Part shown: positions 25,872 through 33,585 of the stretch, one piece after another
How positions within the stretch are numbered: position 1 is the stretch's first letter
Layout: every line of letters starts with the position of its first letter
From: Gp6-AA40 sp036274155
GTDB taxonomy: Bacteria; Acidobacteriota; Vicinamibacteria; Vicinamibacterales; UBA2999
DNA length: 64,000 nt
Direction: 5' to 3'
NCBI GenBank assembly: GCA_036274155.1
Contig: DASUGH010000056.1
Coordinates: forward strand, 20,767-84,766
The notes under the pieces: model-generated
What the model was told of the DNA's origin: nothing
The model's input: the letters and a program-made list of their open reading frames with translations, nothing else
The model's database searches: none
Made by a program: the position numbers and the translations under genes

Positions 25872-26303
25872 ATGGCAGCCAGCAAGCGCAAAATCAAGAC
25901 GGTCGAACGCCGTGCGGATCCGATCGCGTTCATCGACAAGGTCAAGAGCGAGGTCAAGCGCAAGGACAGCCACGAGCTCCTTGCCATGATGCGCGACATC
26001 ACGGGCGCGCCGCCGAAGATGTGGGGCCCATCGATCGTCGGTTTCGGCAGCCATCGCTACGTGTATGCGAGCGGCCGCGAAGGCGAGATGTGCCTCACGG
26101 GCTTCTCGCCGCGTTCGGGCGCCCTCGTCGTCTATCTCGGTCCCGGAATCGAGAACGAAAAGCTCATGGCCAGGCTCGGCAAGCACGAGCACGGCAAAGG
26201 CTGCCTCTACATCAACACGCTCGACGACGTCGACCGCGAGATCCTGCGCAAGCTCATCGAGTACGCCGTGGCGGAGATGCGAAAGCGCGGCCCGGCGAAG
26301 TGA
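25872..26303 (+). CDS. DUF1801-domain protein
   Basis: A 143-residue small cytoplasmic protein. It contains 'DPIAFIDKVKSEVKRKDSHE', 'MMRDITGAPPKMWGPSIVGFG' and 'GFSPRSGALVVYLGPG', the conserved core of DUF1801 (YdhG-like fold), and 'GKGCLYINTLDDVDREILRKLI' near the C-terminus, where the conserved Cys and Lys lie. Function of the family is not established; a lyase/binding role has only been guessed at. The ATG at 25872 is preceded by GGAG about 9 bp upstream; an in-frame extension to 25794 is improbable. It is monocistronic between a kinase scrap and the VapBC module. Confidence 0.86.
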   Translation: MAASKRKIKTVERRADPIAFIDKVKSEVKRKDSHELLAMMRDITGAPPKMWGPSIVGFGSHRYVYASGREGEMCLTGFSPRSGALVVYLGPGIENEKLMARLGKHEHGKGCLYINTLDDVDREILRKLIEYAVAEMRKRGPAK

Positions 26304-26363
26304 GCGCAAGCGCCTGATAGATTTCCTCTGTGTCTCATCTATCACTCGAGTGAATCCGAGGTC

Positions 26364-26783
26364 CTATCTTGCCGGCGACGGGGGCACCGCCCCCTTCCAG
26401 TCTTCGACCTTCAGGCTCGGCACGCGTTGGAATTCCGTAGCGTTGTGCGTGACGAGTGTCAGCTTGCGAGCCTTGGCCTGCCCGGCGATGAGCACGTCAT
26501 AGGGACCAATCGGCGTCCCCTTTGATGCAAGGTGAGCGCGAATTTCTCCTGCCTGCCGGGCGTCTTCTTGATCGAATTCAAGCACGGGAAACTGGAGTCC
26601 ATCCACGCGGGCTACGTTCTTCTCGACGCGCTGGCTCTTGAACGCGCCGTAGTACAGTTCGTGGATGACCACTGCAGACACGCCGAAGTCCCGCGGCGCG
26701 TACCGCCGTATGCGTCGCGCGATTGGCGAGGTCGAATCGTTGAGCAGTGCAATGACCGCGTTCGCGTCGAGCAGGTAGCGCAT
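26364..26783 (-). CDS. vapC: VapC-type PIN-domain ribonuclease toxin
   Basis: A 139-residue PIN domain protein. The first strand MRYLLDANAVIALL gives the metal aspartate D6, 'VIHELYYGAFKS' supplies the conserved Glu, 'PIGPYDVLIAGQAKA' the third acid, and 'LVTHNATEFQRVP' the C-terminal Asn/Glu motif. VapC toxins cut specific tRNA or rRNA loops when released from antitoxin. The ATG (26781-26783) overlaps the TGA of the antitoxin gene, so the two are co-translated with antitoxin first. All four acidic positions appear intact, so the toxin should be active. Confidence 0.93.
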   Translation of the reverse strand: MRYLLDANAVIALLNDSTSPIARRIRRYAPRDFGVSAVVIHELYYGAFKSQRVEKNVARVDGLQFPVLEFDQEDARQAGEIRAHLASKGTPIGPYDVLIAGQAKARKLTLVTHNATEFQRVPSLKVEDWKGAVPPSPAR

Positions 26784-27031
26784 CAGCGGAACACCTTGCG
26801 CAGTTCGGGTCGCTCCGCCGGTTCTGGCTGCTCGCGCACGGCCGCCACGAAGTCGTCATCGAGTTCGCCCGTCAGGGCGTCAAGCCACTCCCACGAGTCG
26901 GGTACCGGCTCCAGCACAATCGCCCGGCCACGCCGGCGGATCCGGACTTCCCGGCCATTGACGCGGAAGGCGCGCGGCAATCGGACCGCTTGCGATCGGC
27001 CCGACCAAAACACCTTTGCGGTCTCCATCAT
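26783..27031 (-). CDS. vapB: VapB-type AbrB/MazE-fold antitoxin
   Basis: An 82-residue antitoxin. The N-terminal swapped-hairpin DNA-binding domain reads 'AKVFWSGRSQAVRLPRAFRV', the standard VapB motif, followed by 'GREVRIRRRGRAIVLEPV'. The acidic C-terminal part (WLDALTGELDDDF) is the toxin-neutralising segment. Two tandem ATG codons (27031, 27028) begin the frame; GGGGAGGG just upstream is a strong ribosome binding site. The complex presumably represses its own promoter through the repeats at 27048-27067. Confidence 0.92.
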   Translation of the reverse strand: MMETAKVFWSGRSQAVRLPRAFRVNGREVRIRRRGRAIVLEPVPDSWEWLDALTGELDDDFVAAVREQPEPAERPELRKVFR

Positions 27032-27047
27032 GCCCTCCCCGGATGAG

Positions 27048-27067
27048 ATATACCAAAAGAATATACC
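27048..27067 (-). promoter_or_regulatory. Direct-repeat operator/promoter candidate of vapBC
   Basis: ATATACC occurs twice (27048-27054 and 27061-27067) with a 13-bp period, giving GGTATAT repeats on the minus strand 17-36 bp upstream of vapB. The A/T-rich stretch stands out from the GC-rich surroundings and includes -10-like TATATT/TATATC. Repeats at this spacing suit cooperative VapB dimers; this is inferred from position only. Confidence 0.55.
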
Positions 27068-27280
27068 ATCCGGGTCGCATCGCGCAACGCCGTCGCGGCC
27101 TCACGCCACACGTCTCAACCCGCGAACCGGCGCAGTGCGACGCCGCCCTACCCCTCCCGCCACGGTGAGCCCGTCGCGCAAGGGGTTGCACCTTACGGGC
27201 GAGAGCGACGCGCCCGGACGAGGCTCGACGAACGACGATACACAGACGCCCCGGACCGCCGCGCCGGGGTCCGGGACGCC

Positions 27281-27640
27281 ACAGCGCACCTTCACGAAAC
27301 GCCTGACGCTGCTCAGCGGCAAGGACTCGATCGACCTCTATCATTTTGGCCCGGCGCACACCGGCGACACGTTCGTGGTGTTCCGGAACCTTCGCATCAT
27401 GTACGCGGGGCACGCGTTTACGCCGAATGGCTTGCCGAGCATCGACCGTTTCAACGGCGGCCGCGGCCTTTCCTTCACCCGCACCCTGGCCGCGGCAGTG
27501 GGCGCGATCGCGCGAGTCGATACTGTGATTGGCAACCAGAGGGCGGGCTCGAGCTCGATTTACACGTGGCAGGAGTTCACCGACTGTCGCGAGCTTCATA
27601 GCCGTTTGTCCAGCGCCGCCGCCGATGCGGTGCGTGACGG
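27281..27640 (+). pseudogene. 5'-truncated metallo-beta-lactamase-fold hydrolase remnant
   Basis: The plus-strand frame reads 'TFTKRLTLLSGKDSIDLYHF', 'GPAHTGDTFVVFRNLRIMYA', 'GHAFTPNGLPSIDRFNGGRG' and 'TRTLAAAVGAIARVDTVI'. These match the second half of secreted MBL-fold hydrolases ('F...L.L..G.D.IDLYYFG..HT.GD..V.FP..R.MH.GD'). The first metal-binding HxHxDH region is missing, there is no start codon, and the conserved 'TNGD' and 'AGD' positions have drifted. The frame continues into non-homologous sequence toward 27695. Gene debris, not a functional enzyme. Confidence 0.65.
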
Positions 27641-27699
27641 CGTCGGCTCCGAGGCGGCAACGAAGCGGCGGTGCATCCTCGTCGCCTGCGGTTGACGAA

Positions 27700-28790
27700 A
27701 TGGAACGCTCAACGCCCCCGGAAAGGAAAGTCGGCGCAACCATCACACGGCTGTTGCCCGGATCGAAATAGAAGATTTCGTTTCTCTTCCAGCGCAGCAA
27801 CAGGCCTCCGGCAGTCGAGACCGGCCAGCACGAGTAACTCTTCAGAGCCGGTGCCACCGGCCGATTTGACATAGATACCCAGGGATCCTTCGCGGCTCGA
27901 GTTGAACGCGATCCGACTGTTGTCGCGCGTCCAGATCCCTTCGTACTCATTGCCTTGATCGAACGTGAAGCGCGTCCGGACGTTGCGCGCCACGTCGAAC
28001 GTCCAGATATCGCGGCACGTTGACCGCATCGTCCAGGATTCGCGTGCGCTCGGGCGAGTCCAGCGAGCCGGCGTAGAGACCAGGCATCGATCTGCCGACT
28101 GCGCGACAAAGGAAGCGGCGGCCGCCCGGCAGGACCACAGGGAACGCGTGGGCCGTTTCACCGGCCGCGGCAAGACCGCGGGCGATCGGGACCGCGTAGT
28201 CGATTGCCTTCCGGGCGGGCAGTGGCCCCTGCTCCACGCGGGCACGCCCGACGAGCGCCGCGACGGTGCGGCTTGCTGCAGCCGCGTGCGGAGCGTCTCG
28301 CCCTCGAGCAACTCCGAGACGATGTAGGGAGAGGGGAGCGCGCCCATCGGCGAGTCGCAGCCGAGAGAAGCGGAGCCGGCGGAGGAACGGGACAAACTCA
28401 CACGGAGCAACGGTGGAACGGAGGAAACGGAGCCCGCTGCTGGGTTCGTTCAGCAGGTGGGCCGCCGGCCGGGTACCGTCTGCGGCCGGCGACAGGATCG
28501 AGTGTCACGCCGATCCTCGCCGCCGTCAGCGCTGAACTCGCGCTCGAACGCTGCCAGAATCTCGCCGGATCAGCAGGACTGATACGCCACACCACGACTC
28601 GATGTCGTGAATCGCGGGGATGTTGGGATGGTTCAGCGCGGCCGCGGCACGCGCTTCCTGCTCGAACCGCTGCAGGCGTTCACGATCGGTCGCAAATGCC
28701 GACGGCAGGACCTTGACGGCACCTCGCGCCCCAGCCGGGAAGTATCCTTTGACTACGCTCTACGTGGCGAGTTCGACGACGCCCCCGCGG
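27700..28790 (-). pseudogene. Decayed eukaryotic-like Ser/Thr protein kinase with TolB-type propeller
   Basis: Kinase pieces lie in order on the minus strand but in different frames. Around 28735-28600 comes 'SRLGRE' then 'AVKVLPSAFATDRERLQRFE' and 'QEARAAAALNHPNIPAIHDI' (N-lobe Lys and alpha-C Glu, with a missing base between E-V and A-V-K). Near 28340 is 'SPYIVSELLEGETLRTRL' (hinge). In another frame comes 'LPARKAIDYAVPIARGLAAA' (alpha-E), which jumps directly to 'GRRFLCRAVG' and 'GLYAGSLDSPERTRILDD' (propeller). Further frames carry 'IWTFDVARNVRTRFTFDQGN' and 'RWKRNEIFYFDPGNSRVMVA'. The catalytic HRD and DFG loops are deleted and at least three frameshifts are visible, so it cannot make a kinase. 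Confidence 0.85.
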
Positions 28791-28898
28791 CGGGTCGCGG
28801 CGCCGAATGAAACAGGAGGCCCGCCCCCGCGGCGAAGACCCTGTCGAACACGAGCGCACGCGACACCACACCGTTGAGCGGCCGTCAGACGGCTGAAC

Positions 28899-31800
28899 CT
28901 AGTTCACCGCCGCGATCACGAACGTGACATCGTCGTGTTGTTCTGCAGCGCCGATCCATTGGCGGACGCGATCCGACAGGATGGATGAGACCGTCTCCGC
29001 GGGCGACCCAGCCACCTCGCGCAGAAGGTCCTGCAACCTCTCGTCCCCGAACTCCTCGCCGGCCTCGTTGCGCGCTTCGGTCACGCCATCAGTGAAAGCC
29101 ACCAGGAGGTCTCCAGGACAGAGATCGACGTGCCCGTCCTGGTACTCCACGTGCGGGAACAAACCGAGCACCGTTCCACCCTCGGTCAATTCGGCGATCT
29201 CGACGCCGGTGCCGATCCGGCGGACGAGATACGGCGGATTGTGCCCCGCGTTGACGTACTGCAGCCGCCGGCGCCGGACGTCGAGCTGTGCGTAGAAGAA
29301 CGTCGCATAGCTGTTGCCCGCCGTCGACTCGTGAAGGAACCCGCTCATCCTTGCGGCGAGCTGCGAAGGTGAAAGGTCGTGCTCCGCCGCGAGCACCCGA
29401 AGCGACGCCTGCAGCGCCGACATGAGCAGCGCCGCCGGAATGCCTTTGCCCGCGATATCCGCCACGGCGATCGCCATCCGCTCACCCGGCAGCTCGAGGA
29501 AGTCGTAGTAATCGCCGCCGACGGTCCGGGCGGGCAGCGTGAAGGCGGCAAGTGTCGCGGTCTCGCAGCGAGGCGGCTCCGCTGGCAGCAGCCGCCGCTG
29601 CACTTCGGCCGCGAGCGCCAGGTCGCGCCGCAGCTTCTCCTGCTGCAGCGCGCGTGCGTTGAGCCCGACGTTTTCGATGAGCAGCGCGAAGACATCGGCA
29701 GCGGCGCTCAGGAGCCCCTTCTCGTCGGCCGTGAACGCCTCGCGCCCTGCGGGCGCGCCCAGGAGCAAGACCCCGGCGAGCTCCTGCCTGGACCAGAGCG
29801 GCACCGCGATGCGTGCGTCGGTGCCGGCGAGCCGCGCGATCTCCGCGCGATAGGCCGGCTGTAATTCGTCCGCCCAGCGCCCCCACGCCTCGAAGTCTCC
29901 TGCGGTCAGCGCCAGCGGATGCGGATAGTGTGTCAGCCTGTTGATCAGAAGCCCGTTCGCCGGAATCGCGAAGTCACGGGAACGGTACTCCGCACCTGCT
30001 CTTTCGAGCAGCAGGATGAACCGCGCCCCCACTCGGTCACGCAGCGTGGCAAGCGCCAGTTCGACCGCATCGGGGAACGAGTCCGCACGGTGCATCGCGC
30101 CGGCCACGGCCGCCGTCAGCGTGCCCGACGCGAGAGAGGTTCCAGTCTCCGCCGTCAACTCGCGCATCGCCCGCCCGACGGTCAGTCTCGCGGCGCGCCA
30201 CAGCGACTCCGGCTGCTCCCGGATTGCGACCATCGGCGACAGCGCGGCGGCGCGGCCCGCCGGAATGACGCACGCGGCGAGCGCCACAGCTGCCAGCATC
30301 GTGGTGGTGGCGGCGAAGGTTCGCAGGTCCGAGGGCGAGACGCCATCGACGGCAGTGTTCAGCCAGTCTGGAAACGCGAACGCCACGGTCAGCGCGATCG
30401 CCAGGCCGAGCGCGGCCGCCGCGGCGATCGTGACCAGGGCGTCGCGGACGATGAGCCAGATGGCGGCTGAACGCGTGGCGCCGAGCGCCATCCGCATGCC
30501 GATCTCCTGCGTCCGCTGCGTGACGACGAACGACATCACGCCGAACAGGCCGACTACTGACAGCAGAAGCGCCGCGCCGCCGAAGCCGGTCGACAAGGTC
30601 GCCAGCATCAACTCGGACCTGAGGGCGCGCATGACCTGATCGTCGACGGTCGTCAGACCGATGAGCGGCAGCGCCGGATCGACCTCCGCAACCGCCTTGC
30701 GGATGGCCGCGAACGCCGCCGCCGGTTTCCCTCGCACCCGCACGAAGAACGTCCCGTCGCCAGCGACAGCGCCGGACCGCGCGAAGGGGACGAACATATG
30801 CTCCGGCTCCGAGTCGTCGTGGAGCGACCGGCGCCGGAAGTCGCCGACGACTCCGACGACCTCGACGTTCAGCGGTGTATCCGGCAGGTTCCCGATGCCG
30901 ACGCGCCGACCGACCGGGTTGAGGCCGCCGAAATAGCGGCGCACAAAGCTCTCGTTCACGATCACCGACCGAAAGCCGGTCCGGTCGAGATCGACCGTGT
31001 CGCGCTCGTTGAACTCCCGGCCTGCGATCAACTTCACGCCCAGGGTCGAAAAGTAGTCCGCACCGATGCGCAACATCGGCACGGGGCGCTCCGTCACGAT
31101 TCGGCGATCGGAGTCGATGGTGAGGACGCGACCCGGACCCGCGCTCCCCAGCAGCCCGTTGTTCGCCAGCGACACGCGCTCGGCGATGGGCGCGCCCTGC
31201 AGCGTCTGCAGAAGCGCGAGCATGACTCGGGGGGCGTCCGATACCGGTGAACCGGTGCCCGCGGGGTCCGCGCGGAACATCACGAGCCGGCTGCTGTCGA
31301 ATCCCCGCTCCCGCGTATAGAGCCGCGCCAGCGTCTGGACGAACAGTCCGGCGCCTGCCAGGAGCACCAGCGTGAGCGCGAGCTGCGCGGCCACGATCGC
31401 CTTGCGAAAGCGAACGTTCGCGCCGGAAGCCGTCGATCGCCCGGTGATCGAGGCGGCCAGCGGCCGCCGGCTGGCCTGGAATGCCGGCGCAAGCCCGGAG
31501 AGCACACCCGCCACGAGGGTCGCGCCCGCCGCGAACAGGAAGATCCGGTGGTCGATCACCGGCGCCAGGTTAGTCCCCTGCGGCATGAAGTACAGCAGCG
31601 CGCGGGAGACGAGCGGAGCCACCGCGAGGCCGACGACGCCTCCGGCCAGTGCGATGAACAGCGCTTCGACGATCAGCTGCCGCGTGATGCGGCCGCGGGA
31701 GGCGCCGAGAGCCATCCGCGTGGTCAGCTCCTGGCCGCGTTCCGCCCCGCGCGCCAGCATCAGGCCGGCGACGTTGAGGCATGCGAGCAGCAGCAGAAGG

Positions 31801-32951
31801 ATCGTGCCGGCCATCAGCGCCCAGAGCGGCTGCGCCATCCGCGCGCGCAGACGGGACCAGCCCTGATCGCCTGGGAGCGCCTCGAGCGTCGATGCGAGGA
31901 AGGCGCGCTGCTGCTCGGGCTGCACGCGCGGAAAGTCCTCGCGCCTCGTGTCGGCGTCGAGCATCGCCTTGAACCACGGCTGCAGGCCCGCCGTGGCCGC
32001 CTCCGCCGTGACGCCCGGTTTCAGCCTGGCGAATCCGTGCATCCAGAACGCGCGGCGATTGAGCACCCGGCTGAACTCGATCGTGGCCTCGCGCGCCATC
32101 ATCGCCGGGAGCCAGAGGGTCGCAGGTTCGGCCGCGTCCATGCCGCCGAAGCCGGACGGCGCCACCCCGACCACGGTCATCGGAGACCTGTTGACGAGCA
32201 CCTTGCGCCCGACGACGTCCTGGGCGCCTCCGAGACGGTTCCTCCAGTAGTCGTACGAGATCACCACCGCCGGATGATTCCCCGGATGCTGATCGTCGGA
32301 TGCGTCGATGAAACGGCCGAGCGCGGGCCGGATGCCGAGCACGCGGAAGTAGGAGCCGGACACCAGCTCGACGGAGACCACGTCGTACTCCCGGCCCGCC
32401 GAGAAATTGACCTGCCCCGGATGACGGCAGAAGGCGCCGTCGAAGAAGCGCTCCTGTTCCTGGAGATCGCGGCAGAGCGGGTACGACATCAGATTGGAGT
32501 CGCCCATCTCGACGACCGGCAGCGACGACCCCTTCCAGTTCAGCAGCACCAGCCGCTCCGGGTCGTTCACGGGGAGGCGGCGCAGCAGCACCTGATCGAC
32601 CAGGGAGAAGATTCCGGTGTTGGCGCCGATGCCGAGCGCGAGCGAGAGCATCGCGGTGGCCGTGAAGCCGGGATTGCGCCTCAGCGTGCGCAGCGCATAG
32701 CCGAGGTCGCGCGCCATGTCGTCGAGCCATGGCAACCCTCGCTGGTCCCGCATCGCATCCATCGCGCGAGCGCCGCCTCCGGCCTCGATCCGCGCGATCC
32801 GTACCGCCTCGTCAGGGTCGTCGCCGCGACGCCGCGCGTCCTCGGCCACCAGGTCCAGATGGAGGCGGAGCTCCTCTTCCAGGTCGTCGTCCCGCCGTCG
32901 CGGACTGAGGGTGGCCCAGAGCCGATGCGACCACTCCCGAAGGGCGCGCAT
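28899..32951 (-). CDS. ADOP-type duplicated MacB/FtsX permease fused to GAF and SpoIIE/PP2C phosphatase
   Basis: A single uninterrupted 1350-residue frame. Residues 1-85 are the cytosolic ADOP N-terminus (DDDLEEELRLHLDLVAEDAR). TM1 is about 95-118 (ATAMLSLALGIGANTGIF), a first MacB-like periplasmic domain spans 130-370, and three TMs lie at 375-490. A second permease half follows (about 515-905, again periplasmic domain plus three TMs, ending ALSPMVAIREQPES). Then come a GAF-like region (about 955-1095), a coiled linker (EKLRRDLALAAEVQRRLLP) and a SpoIIE/PP2C domain (about 1135-1350) with GGDYYDF, ADIAGKGIPAALLM, NAGHNPP, FTDGVTEARN and HDDVTF, so the metal aspartates are present. Both ends should be cytosolic. 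ADOP proteins normally stop at about 800-890 residues. The ATG at 32951 overlaps the PadR stop (ATGA). The role is inferred as membrane sensing linked to dephosphorylation. Confidence 0.9.
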   Translation of the reverse strand: MRALREWSHRLWATLSPRRRDDDLEEELRLHLDLVAEDARRRGDDPDEAVRIARIEAGGGARAMDAMRDQRGLPWLDDMARDLGYALRTLRRNPGFTATAMLSLALGIGANTGIFSLVDQVLLRRLPVNDPERLVLLNWKGSSLPVVEMGDSNLMSYPLCRDLQEQERFFDGAFCRHPGQVNFSAGREYDVVSVELVSGSYFRVLGIRPALGRFIDASDDQHPGNHPAVVISYDYWRNRLGGAQDVVGRKVLVNRSPMTVVGVAPSGFGGMDAAEPATLWLPAMMAREATIEFSRVLNRRAFWMHGFARLKPGVTAEAATAGLQPWFKAMLDADTRREDFPRVQPEQQRAFLASTLEALPGDQGWSRLRARMAQPLWALMAGTILLLLLACLNVAGLMLARGAERGQELTTRMALGASRGRITRQLIVEALFIALAGGVVGLAVAPLVSRALLYFMPQGTNLAPVIDHRIFLFAAGATLVAGVLSGLAPAFQASRRPLAASITGRSTASGANVRFRKAIVAAQLALTLVLLAGAGLFVQTLARLYTRERGFDSSRLVMFRADPAGTGSPVSDAPRVMLALLQTLQGAPIAERVSLANNGLLGSAGPGRVLTIDSDRRIVTERPVPMLRIGADYFSTLGVKLIAGREFNERDTVDLDRTGFRSVIVNESFVRRYFGGLNPVGRRVGIGNLPDTPLNVEVVGVVGDFRRRSLHDDSEPEHMFVPFARSGAVAGDGTFFVRVRGKPAAAFAAIRKAVAEVDPALPLIGLTTVDDQVMRALRSELMLATLSTGFGGAALLLSVVGLFGVMSFVVTQRTQEIGMRMALGATRSAAIWLIVRDALVTIAAAAALGLAIALTVAFAFPDWLNTAVDGVSPSDLRTFAATTTMLAAVALAACVIPAGRAAALSPMVAIREQPESLWRAARLTVGRAMRELTAETGTSLASGTLTAAVAGAMHRADSFPDAVELALATLRDRVGARFILLLERAGAEYRSRDFAIPANGLLINRLTHYPHPLALTAGDFEAWGRWADELQPAYRAEIARLAGTDARIAVPLWSRQELAGVLLLGAPAGREAFTADEKGLLSAAADVFALLIENVGLNARALQQEKLRRDLALAAEVQRRLLPAEPPRCETATLAAFTLPARTVGGDYYDFLELPGERMAIAVADIAGKGIPAALLMSALQASLRVLAAEHDLSPSQLAARMSGFLHESTAGNSYATFFYAQLDVRRRRLQYVNAGHNPPYLVRRIGTGVEIAELTEGGTVLGLFPHVEYQDGHVDLCPGDLLVAFTDGVTEARNEAGEEFGDERLQDLLREVAGSPAETVSSILSDRVRQWIGAAEQHDDVTFVIAAVN

Positions 32952-33298
32952 CACGCCTTCCCGTGCAGCAGCGTGTGAATGATGCCGGCCATCTGATCCC
33001 ACGCCTGCTTCTCGCGTGTGAGCTGTCGCCGACCAGTTGCCGTCAGCGCGTAATACCGCGCCTTGCGGTTGGTTTCCGTCGTGTCCCACGTGCCGCGGAT
33101 CAGGCCGCGCTGCTCCAGCCGCATGAGCGCCGGATACAGCGTCCCCATGTTGAGCCGCAGCGCGCCGCCCGAGACCTGCTCGAAGCGCGCGGCGATGGCG
33201 TAGCCGTGCAGCGGCCCGAGCGAGTCGAGCGTCTGCAGCACCATGAGGTCGAGCGTTCCCTGCAGGACGTCGGCCTTCTTCGACGGCGCATTAGACAT
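32951..33298 (-). CDS. PadR-family transcriptional regulator
   Basis: A 115-residue winged-helix repressor. It has 'DVLQGTLDLMVLQTLDSLGP', 'LHGYAIAARFEQVSGGALRL' and 'MGTLYPALMRLEQRGLI' (recognition helix region), then 'KARYYALTATGRRQL' (wing) and a C-terminal dimerisation helix. This is the short PadR-s1 type that nearly always precedes ADOP permease genes in Acidobacteriota. Its TGA overlaps the ATG of the permease-phosphatase fusion, so the two are co-expressed. A long inverted repeat covering its own start region (33298-33329) suggests autorepression. Ligand unknown. Confidence 0.94.
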   Translation of the reverse strand: MSNAPSKKADVLQGTLDLMVLQTLDSLGPLHGYAIAARFEQVSGGALRLNMGTLYPALMRLEQRGLIRGTWDTTETNRKARYYALTATGRRQLTREKQAWDQMAGIIHTLLHGKA

Positions 33299-33329
33299 GC
33301 CAATGGAGTATCACACTCCGCATTTGGCA
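33298..33329. promoter_or_regulatory. Inverted-repeat operator candidate at the padR start
   Basis: A two-part dyad of 32 bp: outer arms TGCCAA (33298-33303) and TTGGCA (33324-33329), inner arms GGAGT and ACTCC around a 5-nt centre. It begins at the first base of the PadR start codon and runs upstream, where a PadR dimer would block transcription or ribosome access. ATACTCC and TGTGAT elements inside it are A/T-richer than the surroundings. Confidence 0.6.
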
Positions 33330-33532
33330 ATCAAATGGAGGGAGACGTCCGCGGTCGCTGTCCTGCTCGGGCGATCGGTCGAACAGCCACCACTGTGCCC
33401 GCCGCCGGTGCACTTGAACTCCAGCACGCCGACACGTGGACGCTGCACATCGACCGCCGGCTGGCGACACTTCGGGCAGGGGACTCCTCGGCCTTGCGGC
33501 ACCGATGCCGTTGTGTCATTCACCGTCATGAT
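33311..33532 (-). CDS. Possible small zinc-ribbon protein, perhaps decayed
   Basis: A 73-residue frame from ATG 33532 contains 'VPCPKCRQPAVDVQRPRVGV' followed by 'LEFKCTGGGHSGGC', resembling a CPxC...C-x-x-C zinc ribbon of small hypothetical proteins. The expected fourth ligand (CTGCGH) reads CTGGGH, and shifting frame by one base after that point gives 'WWLFDR', so a substitution and a 1-bp deletion may have inactivated it. The 3' end overlaps the PadR operator region. No function can be given. Real small gene versus remnant is undecided. Confidence 0.38.
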   Translation of the reverse strand: MMTVNDTTASVPQGRGVPCPKCRQPAVDVQRPRVGVLEFKCTGGGHSGGCSTDRPSRTATADVSLHLIAKCGV

Positions 33533-33585
33533 GGCCAGCACGACTATACGGTCGTGGCGTCGTGCCGCGACCCTACCTCAGACGG

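Noticed and set aside
32951..33089. An N-terminal extension of the permease-phosphatase frame to 33089
   Set aside because: It would run through the PadR gene; the ATGA overlap at 32951 and the conserved ADOP start decide for the shorter form.
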